A program made the position numbers and the translations under genes. The notes beneath the pieces were generated by a model that had not been told where the DNA came from, searched no databases, and worked only from the letters and a program-made list of their open reading frames with translations. 64,000 nucleotides of DNA, from NCBI GenBank assembly GCA_004764695.1, contig SMSO01000036.1, positions 2,144,001-2,208,000 on the forward strand. The letters are read 5' to 3'. The stretch is from Schizochytrium sp. TIO01 (Eukaryota; Sar; Bigyra; Thraustochytrida; Thraustochytriidae). Positions within the stretch are counted from its first letter, which is position 1; the number at the start of each line of letters is the position of its first letter. Shown here piece by piece: positions 52,029-63,445 of this stretch.

Positions 52029-52715
52029 ATGCTGCGCGCAGGTTTGGGACAGGCGTCGCGTACGGCGGCGGCCTGGCGTGGACTTAGCACGATGTCTAAG
52101 CGTACGCGGTATGAGATCAGCGAGGAGACACTCCATGGCGCGAACATGGAGGCCAAGACCCTGATGGAGGGCGACCTCATCAAGCTCGACGAGCTCAAGG
52201 GCAAGGCTGTCCTTGTGTCGAACGTTGCAACAACGTGAGGCACGACTACAATGGGGTTTAAACTTGCCAACGAGCTCAAAGAGCAGTATGGCGACAAACT
52301 TGAGGTTCTCCTCTTTCCGTGCAACCAGCATGGTTACCAGAACTACCACGACAAGCAGGAGATCCTCAACTCACTCAAGTACGTCCGTCCGGGCGAAGGC
52401 TTCATCTCCAACTGCACTCTGATGGAGAAGTGTGACATCGCAGGTGAGAACATTCATCCTTTCTGGAAGACTCTCATCACCTCGATGCCGCTCCGTAACA
52501 CCACACCCACGTACGAATTCGAGAATCCGTTTGGCATCCAGAACAACAGCACCTTCCGCATGGCCGGTTGGCACCCTGTTGTTCCCCAGGATGTGATCTG
52601 GAACTTTGAATGGTTCCTCATCGGCCCTGACGGCAGACCTATCCGGCGCTACCACCCGCACCCGGAGAAGTTTGTGGAGCCTATCAAGGAGGATCTTAAG
52701 GAGCTCCTTGGCTAA
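52029..52715 (+). CDS. Selenocysteine-containing glutathione peroxidase (UGA at 52236-52238)
   Basis: A 228-residue glutathione peroxidase read through one in-frame TGA. It reduces hydrogen peroxide and lipid hydroperoxides with glutathione. The UGA codon (residue 70) falls in the active-site motif NVATT-U-GTT, where selenoprotein GPx has Sec. The frame is conserved on both sides. Downstream are LLFPCNQHGYQ (Gln100), EILNSLKYVRPGEGF, EKCDIAGENIHPF and IWNFEWFLIGPDG (Trp191, Asn192), which complete the Sec-Gln-Trp-Asn catalytic set. The long loop and RPGEGF block resemble animal GPx1-type enzymes rather than the Cys types of plants. The first about 20 residues (MLRAGLGQASRTAAAWRGLS) are Arg/Ala-rich and look like a mitochondrial presequence; Met22 could give a cytosolic form. 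A SECIS element is expected in the 3' UTR but could not be assigned by eye. Confidence 0.93.
52236..52238 (+). other. Selenocysteine UGA codon
   Basis: TGA in frame with both halves of the glutathione peroxidase, at the exact position of the catalytic residue. Confidence 0.92.
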
Positions 52716-54753
52716 ACTACTTTAGTCCTTGCGAGCTGCCGCTCCTTGTGCCAAGTGACCTTTTCTGTTGACCCTCTGATCTTTGTTATTTTATTATCGT
52801 GTGATGAGTTGAACTTTGCACGTAATTAACAACAAAGGCTGAGTTGTAGACAGGCAGGGTAGTTTTTCAAATCTTAAGAAAATCTGCACAAGATTTTGAT
52901 AGATATTTTCACGCGTCCTTTGTGATGCCCGAGCAAGTACCCACTGATGACGATGATGTTGTGTAAATTGAGTTGCTCTTTGCGAGCAAACGCATGGCTT
53001 CGTCCGAAAACAGGATGACGGATAGGGGGAGCGCATAAACCCACGTAAACCTGATGCCAATTCCTACCGGGACCACTTGCCGGCCACACCTTGGTCGAAG
53101 ATTTTGTCTACATCTTCTTGTCCGCTTGTTGCCTTTTTTCTTCTTCTTTTCTTTTCTTTTTTAAAATTGGAATAATATCTTGCTTCTTTTTTTATTAGAT
53201 ATCGCAATAATTGAAGAATCTATTACGATCTTCAAGATCAGCCATACACCGCTTGTCCATTTTGAAATTAATAACAAAATCACCTTTCTCCTGAATGAGC
53301 AGCCAAACGTCTTGTTTTGCTTTTGTCTTGAGGAAACAGAGACTCCATCATAATTTGAACTTTAGTTTTATTATTCTTTGAGTATCTCCACCCTATTCAA
53401 ACGCACTGGCCGCGACTTTTCGATGGACACGCATCTCACATTCTTCGCACTTCAAAGGGAACGCTTCATGTCGATATCAACCTATCTATTGGCAATGTTC
53501 TATCCACCATATATTTTGACTCATTGTATACCAAACGAGGAACAATCGTAGAGCCCAAACGGAGCTCCCTCTCCATGCAAAATGTCTTCGGTCGTGCCGT
53601 GAATGTCAAAATTGACCAAAATATATTTCTCAGAATTTTGCTAGTAGCAGCTATGACGCTCAGGTTCGAGGCAGAGATTTATCTGTCAATTTTGCCCGGC
53701 ACATTCACTTCGGCAAGTGCGAAGTACTTAGCATTAAGTCAAATCATAACCCGAATGCAATGTACAATCATACATGAGTGGCATCTTTATGAAAACTTAT
53801 GAAGGAACAAAAGAAGAAATGGAGTGGCTTTTGTGCCGGCTAATATGTTTGATAATCTTTGCTGCCGAGTTCATCAGTGTTGAGGCAGTGCCAAGATCGA
53901 CCGACACTCATTTAAGCATTGCAAGGAGAAATCTTATTTCTTCCGAAGTTGCTAGCGAAGGGATTTACACTTTACATAACCAATGCAAAGGAGTTGGAGA
54001 CGTGACGCTTCTAGACCTAGCCTCTTAGCCTTTGCAACAACTAGAGAAGCAAGCTGGAATTAGAATCCTATCTTTACATTTCATCAATCCAACAACTTGA
54101 AAATTCCAATGCTTAAAAAATAATATAAAATAATAATAAAATATCATGACGGTGTAAATTCTGTTTATTTATTTTTTCAAATAAAATAGTTAGTATTCAA
54201 GTTTTCTTTTTTTAAAGGTGGTCACAGTGGCTTTAGACAAAAAGTTAATTTTGAGAAAATGAACTTAAACCTTTGACCTTAGGAGGTCTTAATACATACA
54301 CAATGGTCTCCCCCTCAACTTCCTCGATTAATGATGAGGCGCTAGCCAAGGTTAAAGAAATACAACTGCAGTGAAGCTTTCCTTATTTACAGCTGTTCCT
54401 CCTTTCCAAACGTCGACCTCACTCTCCTGGAGTTCTTGGCGACGCCGATACCAGCTTCAATGAATCTGAGTGAAGCTAATGCCGATATTGTCCTCAATTA
54501 ATATTATTACTAATTATATATAGAGAGAGAAAATTTAATTTTAAAACGTATCTACTAAGACACTTACAAGCAGCTTTAAAGACAACAATGTTTCCAGCAC
54601 ATGTGCAGGTACAGATTGGGTTGATGCTCACAACTAGACAATTGTCATGATGTGCTAGATGTCGCCTGGAGAACAGACCCGGCTCGATTCTCTCTATGGC
54701 CCACTGAGTTTCTTCCATCTATTTAATTATTTTATTTATTTATATATAAATAC

Positions 54754-54755
<2 letters not shown>

Positions 54756-54785
<30 letters not shown>
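54756..54785. repeat. (TA)n microsatellite
   Basis: About 15 TA units in an AT-rich surrounding. Confidence 0.95.
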
Positions 54786-54788
<3 letters not shown>

Positions 54789-55890
54789 CAGATAAAATAA
54801 GCTTCAAAGGCCTTCACCAAGCCATCGTAGGGAGGTTCTTACACATTGTTAACTCAAAACGAGGAGCGTTGGTCATGATCATTATATAGAACCAATAGTG
54901 TCCAAAGTTTGGTGATTTGCCGAAGGTTTTCACTTTTTGTCTAGTCACGTTTTCGAAGTGGAAATTGAAGTTTAATTGAGTTCACTTTCAAGTTCGAGAC
55001 AAGTCTCGAAGTCAGGTTCTTAGATAATCTTACTCCATGAAGGTCGGCCAGATCATGTTCAATCCTGGTGTGTTGTCATGATACATAACATCGATGACAA
55101 GCATGATGATCACGCTCATAGGTACAACACCCCTAGGGCTTCCTAGACCGAGGCAGCCACTCTGCCAGTCAGGTTTGCCCTGGCTGTGCAGCACAGCGAC
55201 GTTCAGGCCGCCAGCACAGCACAGTTCTCTCTTCTCTCTGACTGCTAGCGATTGCGTGCACAAGACTGACGACAACTGCAACTGAAGGATGGATGACGAG
55301 GGTGAGAGATGTAAGTGCTGGTAGTGACTAGCAGGGAGGGAACTCGGAACTCAGACTCTTAGAGCCAAAGCGAGTGTTCTTCGCTGTTCAGGAGTCCATT
55401 TGTTTCTTACGTACATTGGGATCAGAGTTGCCTGCTTTACAGGGACTCTGTTCCGGTTCCTGTACCTTGGCACTGAGTGCCCACATCGCCAGTCTTCGCT
55501 ACCGCGAAGCAAGACCAGCGAGGGGTTGAGAAGAGTTGGCAGCAAACCCGCAACTCGCGTGCAGCAGGATCGTAGGCTCGAGCAAGGCGTGGCTTTGTCA
55601 AACCTGAGTTTGGTCTCAACGCAGTCCTGTGCCACAAGAACCCACTCAACGTGTTTGAGAGAGTGAGTCAATCAATCAGTCAATCAATCGACAAGGCGAG
55701 AAAACAAGCAAAAACTAAACCTGAAGAAAACAAATTCTCTGCTCAGGCGTGAATAGATCTATTGCCCTGGCAAGGGCGTGAAGAAGGCAAACCCGTAACA
55801 GGCCTTCGAATTCAAGGGCCTGAGTGAACGGAGGCAGTTGAGCAACAGGTACCTAGGGCAAGAAGTCTGGAATCTTGAAATTGAGCTTGC

Positions 55891-55976
55891 CAGAGGAAAA
55901 GAGAACAAACGAGAAAGAAAGAAAAGAGAAAAGAAAAGAAAGAAAGAGAAAAGAAAAGAGAAAAGAAAGAAAAAAC
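55891..55976. repeat. Purine-only (AAAGA)-like tract upstream of SelO
   Basis: An almost uninterrupted A/G tract with AAAGA and GAAA units ends about 50 bases before the chosen SelO start. It is probably 5' UTR or promoter; read as protein it would give only Lys/Glu/Arg. Confidence 0.85.
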
Positions 55977-56027
55977 TTTGACAGTAAGTATAGCAAAGCG
56001 CTTTCTATCATTTCTTTCTGTGGTTTC

Positions 56028-57956
56028 ATGTCGCAGCAGCATATCCGACTGGCAGCCCTCCGTGGCGGCCCTTCTTGCTGGACTTCTTCGTCCCGCGCAC
56101 GAACCCTCTCTACTCTTACCCCCCCTCCCTTTCCTGACCTCCAACCGAAGCGCAAGGTCGCTACTTCTGCTGTCAGAGACCCGTCTAATCGCAGCATGGC
56201 TTCCGATGATCAGACCTTGCGCCCTAGCGTCTCTTCAGCCGACGCAGGGCCTCTCGCTCCATTCCTCGGTCGCCTCCAGAACACCTTCATCAACGAGCTC
56301 GATGCTGACCCACAGGAGCGCGATTGCTTTCCTAACCGAAAGTCCCGGCCCATCCACTCCGGCCACTTTGTCCGCATCGAGCCCACACCGCTCAAGAAGC
56401 CTTTCCCGATCGCTGTTTCCGACGATATGATAACTCGTCTTGGCCTTTCAGAGGCCGTCCAGAGCGAGCAGTTCGAGCGCCTCTTCTCGGCACATGGCGA
56501 CCTGGTGGATTCTTGGTGTACACCATACGCGGTGTCAGTGTATGGGTACCCCATCGAGTCCCCTGACCCGTTTGGCGGAAAGGGCTATGGAGATGGACGT
56601 GCGTGCAGCATTGGTGAGTTTGTGGGCACAGATGGACAAAGGTGGGAGCTACAGCTGAAGGGATGCGGGCCGACGCCGTTTGCACGTAATTTTGATGGAC
56701 GAGCGGTGCTGAGGTCAAGCGTGAGGGAGTTTCTGGTGTCGGAGGCGATGCACCACCTCGGGGTGCCGACGACGAGGGCTGTGACGCTGATGGCATCTGA
56801 AGAGGAGTTCGTGCCAAGGGCATGGTATAGAGACACAACGCCGGCTTCTAGTTACGACTACCCACCAGATGCGATGCGAAAGGAAAGATGTGCAATTGCT
56901 TGCCGCGCTTCAAGCTCGTTTCTGAGGGTGGGACAAGTGGAACTCTTTAGTCGCAGACTGGCGAGGGGAGATGCCGGGGCGCAAGAGGAGTTTGAAAAGT
57001 TCATGAACCACTGCATCAGGGTAGAGTTTCCAAACCTTGTGCCCAGTGTCAAGGCCGACGGACTTCCTCACGTGCTGGTGGAGATGCTAGGTGTTTTTGC
57101 GGAACGCCAGGCTACTCTCGCTACAGAGTGGAACCGCGTAGGCTATGTGCAGGGTAACATGAATTCAGACAACTGCCTGCTTAACGGAGTCACGATGGAT
57201 TATGGTCCCTTTGGATTTATGGAATCCTACCATCCGCTGTGGACCCCGTTCACAAGTGACCCTGATCGCAAGTTTGGATTTGAGCGCCAGCGCACGGCGG
57301 CCCAAGTGAACCTTGCTACACTTGCAGAGGCACTTACACCACTCCTGAAGCAAGGTGATCCTGATCTGATTGTGCGTGCTAAGGAAATTGTGAGTGAATA
57401 CTACCCCTCCGTTCTTGAAGCTAAGCGCGCCAAGATGACTCGTGCGAAACTTGGTCTGCAGAAGGATTGGAACTTGGAGATGGAGAAGAGACTCTGGCAG
57501 CCACTGTACACCGGCTTGATCAACCTTGATTACACAATCTTCTTTCGTGAGCTCTCTAACGTTACAGACGAAGTCATCAGTCAACAGAACCCCAAGGCAC
57601 TCATTTCTATGTTGGAAGAGCGTGCGTCTTACGAGCCGCTCGACGACGACCAACGTGAAACGATGGAAAGCTGGGCTCAGGAATGGCTGAAGGAAGTCAG
57701 CAGTGACTCCTTCTCGGAGAAGGACCGTCTTGCATGTATGCGAGCGGCCAACCCAAAATACATCCCTCGTGAATGGATGCTGAAGGAAGCCTATGAAGCT
57801 GCCGAAAGCAAGGACTACAAACCCTTGCAAACGCTTCAAAAGTTGTTTGAGACACCATATGACGAACACAGCGATCTAGAGAGTGCCTTTTACAAGCGTG
57901 TTCCAGAGAGTTCTCGCCGCAAGCCTGGCGTTGCTTTCTTTTCATGCTCTTCTTAA
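56028..57956 (+). CDS. SelO-family protein AMPylase (pseudokinase), Cys form
   Basis: A 642-residue SelO/YdiU protein. SelO has a kinase fold but binds ATP in reverse and transfers AMP to protein Ser/Thr/Tyr, in mitochondria, in redox control. Visible motifs: YGDGRACSIGEF, ELQLKGCGPTPFAR with the ATP-binding Lys211, the DGRAVLRSSVREFLVSEAMH helix with its conserved Glu, and the metal site GNMNSDNCLL (Asp381, Asn382) followed by DYGPFGFM (Asp391). In animal SelO the antepenultimate residue is selenocysteine; here that position is Cys640 in FFSCSS. The N-terminus from the ATG at 56028 (MSQQHIRLAALRGG, then ARTLSTL) looks like a mitochondrial presequence. The open frame continues upstream through a Lys/Glu repeat, which is non-coding-like, so this ATG was preferred; Met at 56196 is another option. 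Confidence 0.93.
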   Translation: MSQQHIRLAALRGGPSCWTSSSRARTLSTLTPPPFPDLQPKRKVATSAVRDPSNRSMASDDQTLRPSVSSADAGPLAPFLGRLQNTFINELDADPQERDCFPNRKSRPIHSGHFVRIEPTPLKKPFPIAVSDDMITRLGLSEAVQSEQFERLFSAHGDLVDSWCTPYAVSVYGYPIESPDPFGGKGYGDGRACSIGEFVGTDGQRWELQLKGCGPTPFARNFDGRAVLRSSVREFLVSEAMHHLGVPTTRAVTLMASEEEFVPRAWYRDTTPASSYDYPPDAMRKERCAIACRASSSFLRVGQVELFSRRLARGDAGAQEEFEKFMNHCIRVEFPNLVPSVKADGLPHVLVEMLGVFAERQATLATEWNRVGYVQGNMNSDNCLLNGVTMDYGPFGFMESYHPLWTPFTSDPDRKFGFERQRTAAQVNLATLAEALTPLLKQGDPDLIVRAKEIVSEYYPSVLEAKRAKMTRAKLGLQKDWNLEMEKRLWQPLYTGLINLDYTIFFRELSNVTDEVISQQNPKALISMLEERASYEPLDDDQRETMESWAQEWLKEVSSDSFSEKDRLACMRAANPKYIPREWMLKEAYEAAESKDYKPLQTLQKLFETPYDEHSDLESAFYKRVPESSRRKPGVAFFSCSS

Positions 57957-58878
57957 TTGAAAGGAATGCACTCTCAGGATGCATGTTTCATGAAAATGTT
58001 TGTCCAAGAATCTAAATTTAATTGACACTATCCAAGAGTGATTGATTCTAATTGCAACCCAAAAGCTACTGTCGTGTTGGTGGCATTGTACAAGCATCGA
58101 GAATACATGTTTTGCCATTCAGTATAATATCGTTGCAGAAGAGGCAGTACATAACTACTGGTTGCCTGCCTAGACATGTGCACTCTTCATGCTTTCGTTT
58201 TCTCTCTCAAACGAAATTTTCGGAAAAAAATAACCTGTAAAGCAAATCTGAAGTTACATTTTTGATCAAGTTTTCGATTTGGTTTTTCGTGATTATCTTT
58301 ATACTAAGATAGTAAAACATTCTCATGAACTGTTCCAACAACAACTTTTCTAGCTTGACAAAGAACACATAAATGGGAAAGGACTAACGGTGAGTTAAAG
58401 GAGAACAGACATCAAACATAAAAAAAGAGCTGTAAACATATCTTTCGCCTTTTGAAGCTTACTAGGTGTTTTTTTTTTAATGGTTCATCTCTGCTACTCT
58501 CTAGAATTCTCTACTACAGCCCAAAGTCAACATCGAAGCTGATGACCAAAGAGCGTATGTCTTAACTGGTGTTGGAGGCATACCTTTAATTCTTTTTTCA
58601 CTTCCAGAGAGGTGGCACAGGGTGAAAACAAAAGACAAATCCATCAATAAGCACACAATTTGCGAGGTCTTTGTTTAGGTGCACGACTTGAGCGATCTTT
58701 TTGCCACTTGATTGATCAATGAAAGCCTGTACATGGCCAAGAATTAGCAAAAGGTTGATGAAGACGGCATGTTAAAAGATCCAGAGGTACCTGAGAGGCA
58801 GGCTAGCGTGTTCCTACCACCCAAGACATGAAAGAAAGTAGATTCCCACAAGGGATTCTGTATCTGCTGGGGTCTAAT
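57957..58878. other. Intergenic between convergent genes
   Basis: About 920 bp of AT-rich sequence between SelO and the cytidylyltransferase-like gene. Nothing else was recognised. Confidence 0.6.
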
Positions 58879-59322
58879 CTACTGGTTGGGGTCGGCCTTG
58901 ACCTTAACCTCCTCGCCGCGGCTGCGAGCAAGAAGCCAGGAGCTAGACTGGACCTTGCCACCAAGGCCATCGACGAGCTCAATGCCGAGCTCTCTGCATA
59001 CAGATGCCTCAGGGATGGACTCGTTGGTCTGATCACCACCGTTGGTGAAGGCATCCGGGTGAAGCATGCGGAGGGTTTTGCACACAGTGCGGTCATCGTC
59101 AACAGCGATCACAGCGGCATCAACACAATCCAGGGCGCGCACAAGGCGAACACGTTCACGCTCGTGCATAAAGGACTGACCCTTCTTCATGGAGGCCTGC
59201 TTGTCACTGTTCACGATAACAACGAGCTTGTCACCCTGGTCCTTGGACTTCTGCAGGTACTCTACATGACCGTAGTGCATGGGGTCAAAGTACCCAGAGC
59301 AGACAACGACGCGCTGAGACAT
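58879..59322 (-). CDS. Small cytidylyltransferase-like nucleotidyltransferase
   Basis: A compact 147-residue nucleotidyltransferase of the HxGH superfamily. The nucleotide-binding loop GYFDPMHYGHVEYL (His16 and His19) is intact, and VIVNSDKQASMKKG matches the conserved second strand. The end has ELGIELVDGLGGKVQSSSWLL, a GG-K-SSS pattern like that of the glycerol-3-phosphate cytidylyltransferase / RfaE C-terminal group in place of the classic ISSTxxR. These enzymes activate a sugar or alcohol phosphate with CTP or ATP. Stand-alone small members occur in bacteria, archaea and scattered eukaryotes, so the substrate is open. It is well GC-biased at third positions and has no presequence, suggesting a cytosolic enzyme. 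Confidence 0.85.
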   Translation of the reverse strand: MSQRVVVCSGYFDPMHYGHVEYLQKSKDQGDKLVVIVNSDKQASMKKGQSFMHERERVRLVRALDCVDAAVIAVDDDRTVCKTLRMLHPDAFTNGGDQTNESIPEASVCRELGIELVDGLGGKVQSSSWLLARSRGEEVKVKADPNQ

Positions 59323-60103
59323 CTTGCTAGGTGGGAAGAAGTCTAAAGGAAGGATTTACAGAAATGTACTAAGACGGTCTGTGAGATTCCACCAGAATCC
59401 ACCATTCATCAAAATATTTGCGACACGTGGCATAGAAACAAGGTCATACCAAAATCCATGTACTCCTCGATCAAGTCAGTCATTGATTCAACTTTCAAGT
59501 ATTAGAAATCGCACCCTATCCTTCTGGTACAATATTTGAAACCATGCACAAAGAAACACCGCCAGCTCGTTTTTGCTTGTCGCTTTTCGTGCCATTTGTG
59601 TTTCCAGCGCAAGAAGAATAGCCAAGACCAGGTTGGATAGATGTTCAAAGTCACCGGTCAATCGCCGACAGCTGTCCATGTACCTTCACAGCGCCACCTG
59701 ACCTTCGCGATCCTCACACCCACAAGAATCACCACTTGACGGTGGCAACTAGGCTACCCCGTGCCCAGTCCTCCCGGCATCTCCCAAACTTACGCGACTA
59801 GAGCACTGGAATCTCAGTTTGCTTGCTGGTTTGATCTGTCTGCTCCGCTTGCTTATCTGGCACTCTTCAAAAACTTACTTTTCATCCACGATAAACAATA
59901 ATCAATAAACAATAAACAGAAACAAATAAACAAAACAAACAAACAAACAAAGAATACCTACCTACCTACCAGTAACCATGAGACCTCGCTAGCTAGCTAG
60001 CTCGATCTTCTTCTTTTATTTTACTCTCTACTGAGAAGAAAGTATATGATATATATCAGCAGTATCTATGATCGCTCAGGTACTAAGACTGTATCTCTTT
60101 CCT

Positions 60104-60328
60104 TCAATTCCATTCTGCGGATTCTTGTAAACAAAGCTTGAGCTTGGAGCGCAGAACTTGGGTCGCAGTGGCCTTCTGCGAAGGGACCAGCACGTTGCTG
60201 AGCATGGCCATTGTGAGCGAAGCAGCTTCATCAGAGGTCTCCTTGCTTTTGGTTTGTGCATGGCTTCTTCGATTGGGAAACTTAGAGTCGAAGATTGTCA
60301 AGATCTGTCTCTTTAGTTCGTGACACAT
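60104..60328 (-). CDS. Possible small protein, unrecognised
   Basis: A 74-residue frame starting MCHELKRQILTIFDSKFPNR. Its second half uses G/C-ending codons (CTC, AAG, GTG, ACC), like real genes here and unlike the flanks. The end LRSKLKLCLQESAEWN is amphipathic. An acceptor-like pyrimidine stretch lies further downstream, so a second exon is possible. No family was recognised. Confidence 0.3.
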   Translation of the reverse strand: MCHELKRQILTIFDSKFPNRRSHAQTKSKETSDEAASLTMAMLSNVLVPSQKATATQVLRSKLKLCLQESAEWN

Positions 60329-63307
60329 CGACTCCCGCACAGATTCGATGCAGCACCTTAAACTGCACCCCCCTTCTCTCCCCCTTACCCTCTGCTTACG
60401 CACCCTTCTGTACGACTCGAACCTCCTTAAACTACACTGAGTTCCAATATGACCCTTCTGGGAAAAGTCGGGGGTTTATCCTCACAAAAGCTAATATGTA
60501 ACGGCGAAGATATTGGGGGCATATATTGTAATTTAAAGGCAGTGTTAAGCAACACTTAGTGGCGTTAGTAGAAGGATAGTGCACAAGTCGACGGGAACTG
60601 GAACTCAAAACTTGTGAGTGTATATGTATACTACAGATACTATTTTACGGGGGGCTGCTGCGAAGATGATGCTTCCTTGCTCTTCTTCCCGAAGGCATTT
60701 TCGAATGGAGGTTATCGCATCGAAATCAAATGCGAACACAAAAACTTATCAGTTTCTATATCAGTTCATGTATAATATATCCCAAATTTACAAGTTAAGT
60801 TTAACCATACTTTCATAGCATAAACGCCTAGATTAACATTGAACCCATATTTTAACAAATCTTTAGTCGATGGAGTCAAAGGTCCATGCGGTGCAGCTAA
60901 ACAAGTACAATGAGGCTCGGCAACCTGGACACTACGAATCTTAAATGGCAATCATTCATGAAAACATTGATCAGAATGAAAATATGAACCAACAGGTTAA
61001 AACAGAATGAAAACAACAGCTGCCTCATCCTCTGATACTAAAACGTCAAAATTAAATGCTTTGAAATATGTTCTATAAGATGAATATGGGAACATTACTA
61101 TGCAAACAACTTTCTGATTGGTTGATTGCTATTTTGTGCGTTCTTTAAACTATTCTGTGAGCTGTTGTAAATTCATATTATTAACGGCTAAAATCGTATT
61201 TTTGTAATGGATTGTGTATGATGGATAAAATATGGTACATTTTGCTTTAACCCAGGCATCCGTGGAGATAGCTGACAAAAATTGTAAGCAGAGTATGTTT
61301 CGGCAAAAAATGTTCATGGGCTTGAATCTATGAATAAATCTATACAGTACGTTTGCAATCTTTCTACAAATTCTCTATTCATGTTTCAGATAACAACAAG
61401 TACTTCAAGCTCTCTTTTGAGAAACCACATGAAATGGCATCATAATACATTTGTTTGAACCGTCTTACCTCCTTTCTTTCCACGAAGTTTAGCTTTGCAC
61501 TATTTATCCATGTCAACATTGTCACATCAACAGATTCATGGTGAAGAAAAGTGGTAAACGAAAAATTAGGCGTGTAAGATCAAAGTTAAATTTGGCCAGA
61601 TAAAATAGTAAAAGATGCAATGACCAAAGTTGCACTTTCGAAACTACAAGAATGTTTTCCATTTTCGGAAAAGGTACGGAAACAAAGTTGACTAATGGGA
61701 ATTCACCGTAAGATAAAGTGGGGCGCGACTCGCATATACTCTCTGCGCCCCCTCCCCTCTACGATCTCTCATTTTGAGTTCAAGCCACGCCATATATTAA
61801 TTTTGTACAGCAGGATGCAACTTCGAGTTGCCAAATAAACCTCCTCATTTTGCTATAGAATATCTCTAAAAATGCAGTAGGTACTCATCCCTCTTCTACA
61901 CTTCTCAAAGGCTGTGCCTCCGAAATTACGTACATATTAATTGACCATGACTAGATGAAGGGATCGGCGCTATGGCAGTGGTCGTATTGTTTCTGTCATA
62001 TTGTAGAGAGGTTAAATCACGCGCCCCCACTAGCCAGAGTACCAACCTGCGCAGTGCTTCAACTTTAAATGGAAAGTATACTTGAGCAAACCTCAAGTAT
62101 AAGTAAAAACTCTGCATTCTCGCCTCAGGAGCCCTCCTCAGACTGTGGCACAATCAACCTTATTTTCCGAAGATATACTACCCAGCTTGGGGGGGCTTCA
62201 GGGAGTGTGCGCAACGCAAAAGCACACGAGTGGCCACGCGTCAATTTAGCAGCGTCGAATTTGTAAGTTGCTTTGTGCAGCTGGCTGCAGACTGTCAAAA
62301 GGGCCACGGTCTGTGCACCCACCAAGTCGCAGATTCGTGCTCATTTGGAGCACGCCTTGGGCCTTGTGAAAAGCTTGCTCGAAAGACGACCCTCCGCCTC
62401 AATGATGATGAACGATTTCGTCATCATCTTATTATTGCCGTTCTTCACTCACTCACTCACTCATGAAATCGATTTTATCGATTGATTAGCACACAACGCG
62501 AGATGGCAGTAGCACTTGTCTGTGCACGTGCTGCTGGTTTGTTTGTTTGTTTGTTTGTTTATGCACGATGACACTTATGGACGGTGGTTTTGACGCCAAT
62601 CGCAGCGAATCGATGATGGATCGATTGATGGTGGGGCTGCCGAGGAGTAGGAGGTGCCCCACCTTGCTTCGTTCGCTTCACGTGCAGGGGGTGCCGGCGA
62701 GTCGTGGCATCGTAGGGACGTGCATGCATTGGCGAGCACCATGAAAGCCGACGGGTGTCATCTGCACGACTTGCTTGGGCGTCTATCGCTCTTTCATCTA
62801 AGCAAGCAATTCGTTCATCCAGTGGCTGCGAACGAGCTGGGCCACTGCTTGGCGTTCTGGCCGTGAACAGGCAGGAGGCAATCGTGGCGAGATAACTTTG
62901 ATGACAGGGAGGGAAGAACCTGTTCGAGTGTCTGCTGTCGTCGCGCGGAACTTGGTGGGGGCGGGGAGGATGGATGAGATGTCCTGATGGGTGCTCTGTT
63001 TGACTATCGTAGACCTAAACGAACCTGCGCTAACGACCTGCAATTGCATCGAGCGGCACCCAGCAAGCCAAGCAAACGAGGCAGCAGGCGGATGCAGACG
63101 ATCACAGCCAAGTAATAGCTGCATACCTGGATGAAGTCATCTCCTTCGTGAGCTTAGTAGCCCACCTCAAGCATCGTCATCTTGTAGAGCAACTGTCTGT
63201 CAAAGGAGGTTTCAAATTACTTCTTCGATGGCCCAAAGTTGCGCAGGTCTGCCTCCAAAGTGAACGTGTTTATAGACGGGCAGAGAACCGAGCCAACATA
63301 AGACGAA

Positions 63308-63445
63308 CTCCATCGCAGAGGCACCTACCTCACCACGAAGACTTCGTCAACAGGCTGAAGAACTCCAATCCAAAATAAAACTAGCTCCGTCGAAGAGGCG
63401 CCTAACTCAAGAAGACCTCGTCAACAGGCTGAAGAACTCCAATCC
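63308..63445. repeat. Diverged tandem duplication, unit about 75 bp
   Basis: Two copies start at 63308 and 63385. The right 35 bp of each (63337-63371 and 63411-63445) differ at one position only, while the left parts differ more. Confidence 0.85.

Larger units (their letters stand above)
52716..56027. other. Intergenic, 3.3 kb, including GPx 3' UTR
   Basis: The first few hundred bases should be the glutathione peroxidase 3' UTR. A small perfect hairpin, TTGCTC/GAGCAA, lies near 52972-52988. The rest has a TA microsatellite, an inverted repeat TTCGAGA/TCTCGAA at 54993-55010, CAAT repeats near 55667-55690 and a long purine tract before SelO. No gene was recognised. Confidence 0.5.

Noticed and set aside
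52801-52842. Possible SECIS with GATGAG and CTGAG flanking a CTTTG/CAAAG stem
   Set aside because: The stem is too short and asymmetric between the quartet positions, and no lower helix pairs. It is not a convincing SECIS.
60400-60430. B-box-like GGTTCGAG on the minus strand, possible tRNA
   Set aside because: The T-stem does not pair and no A box or anticodon arm is found.
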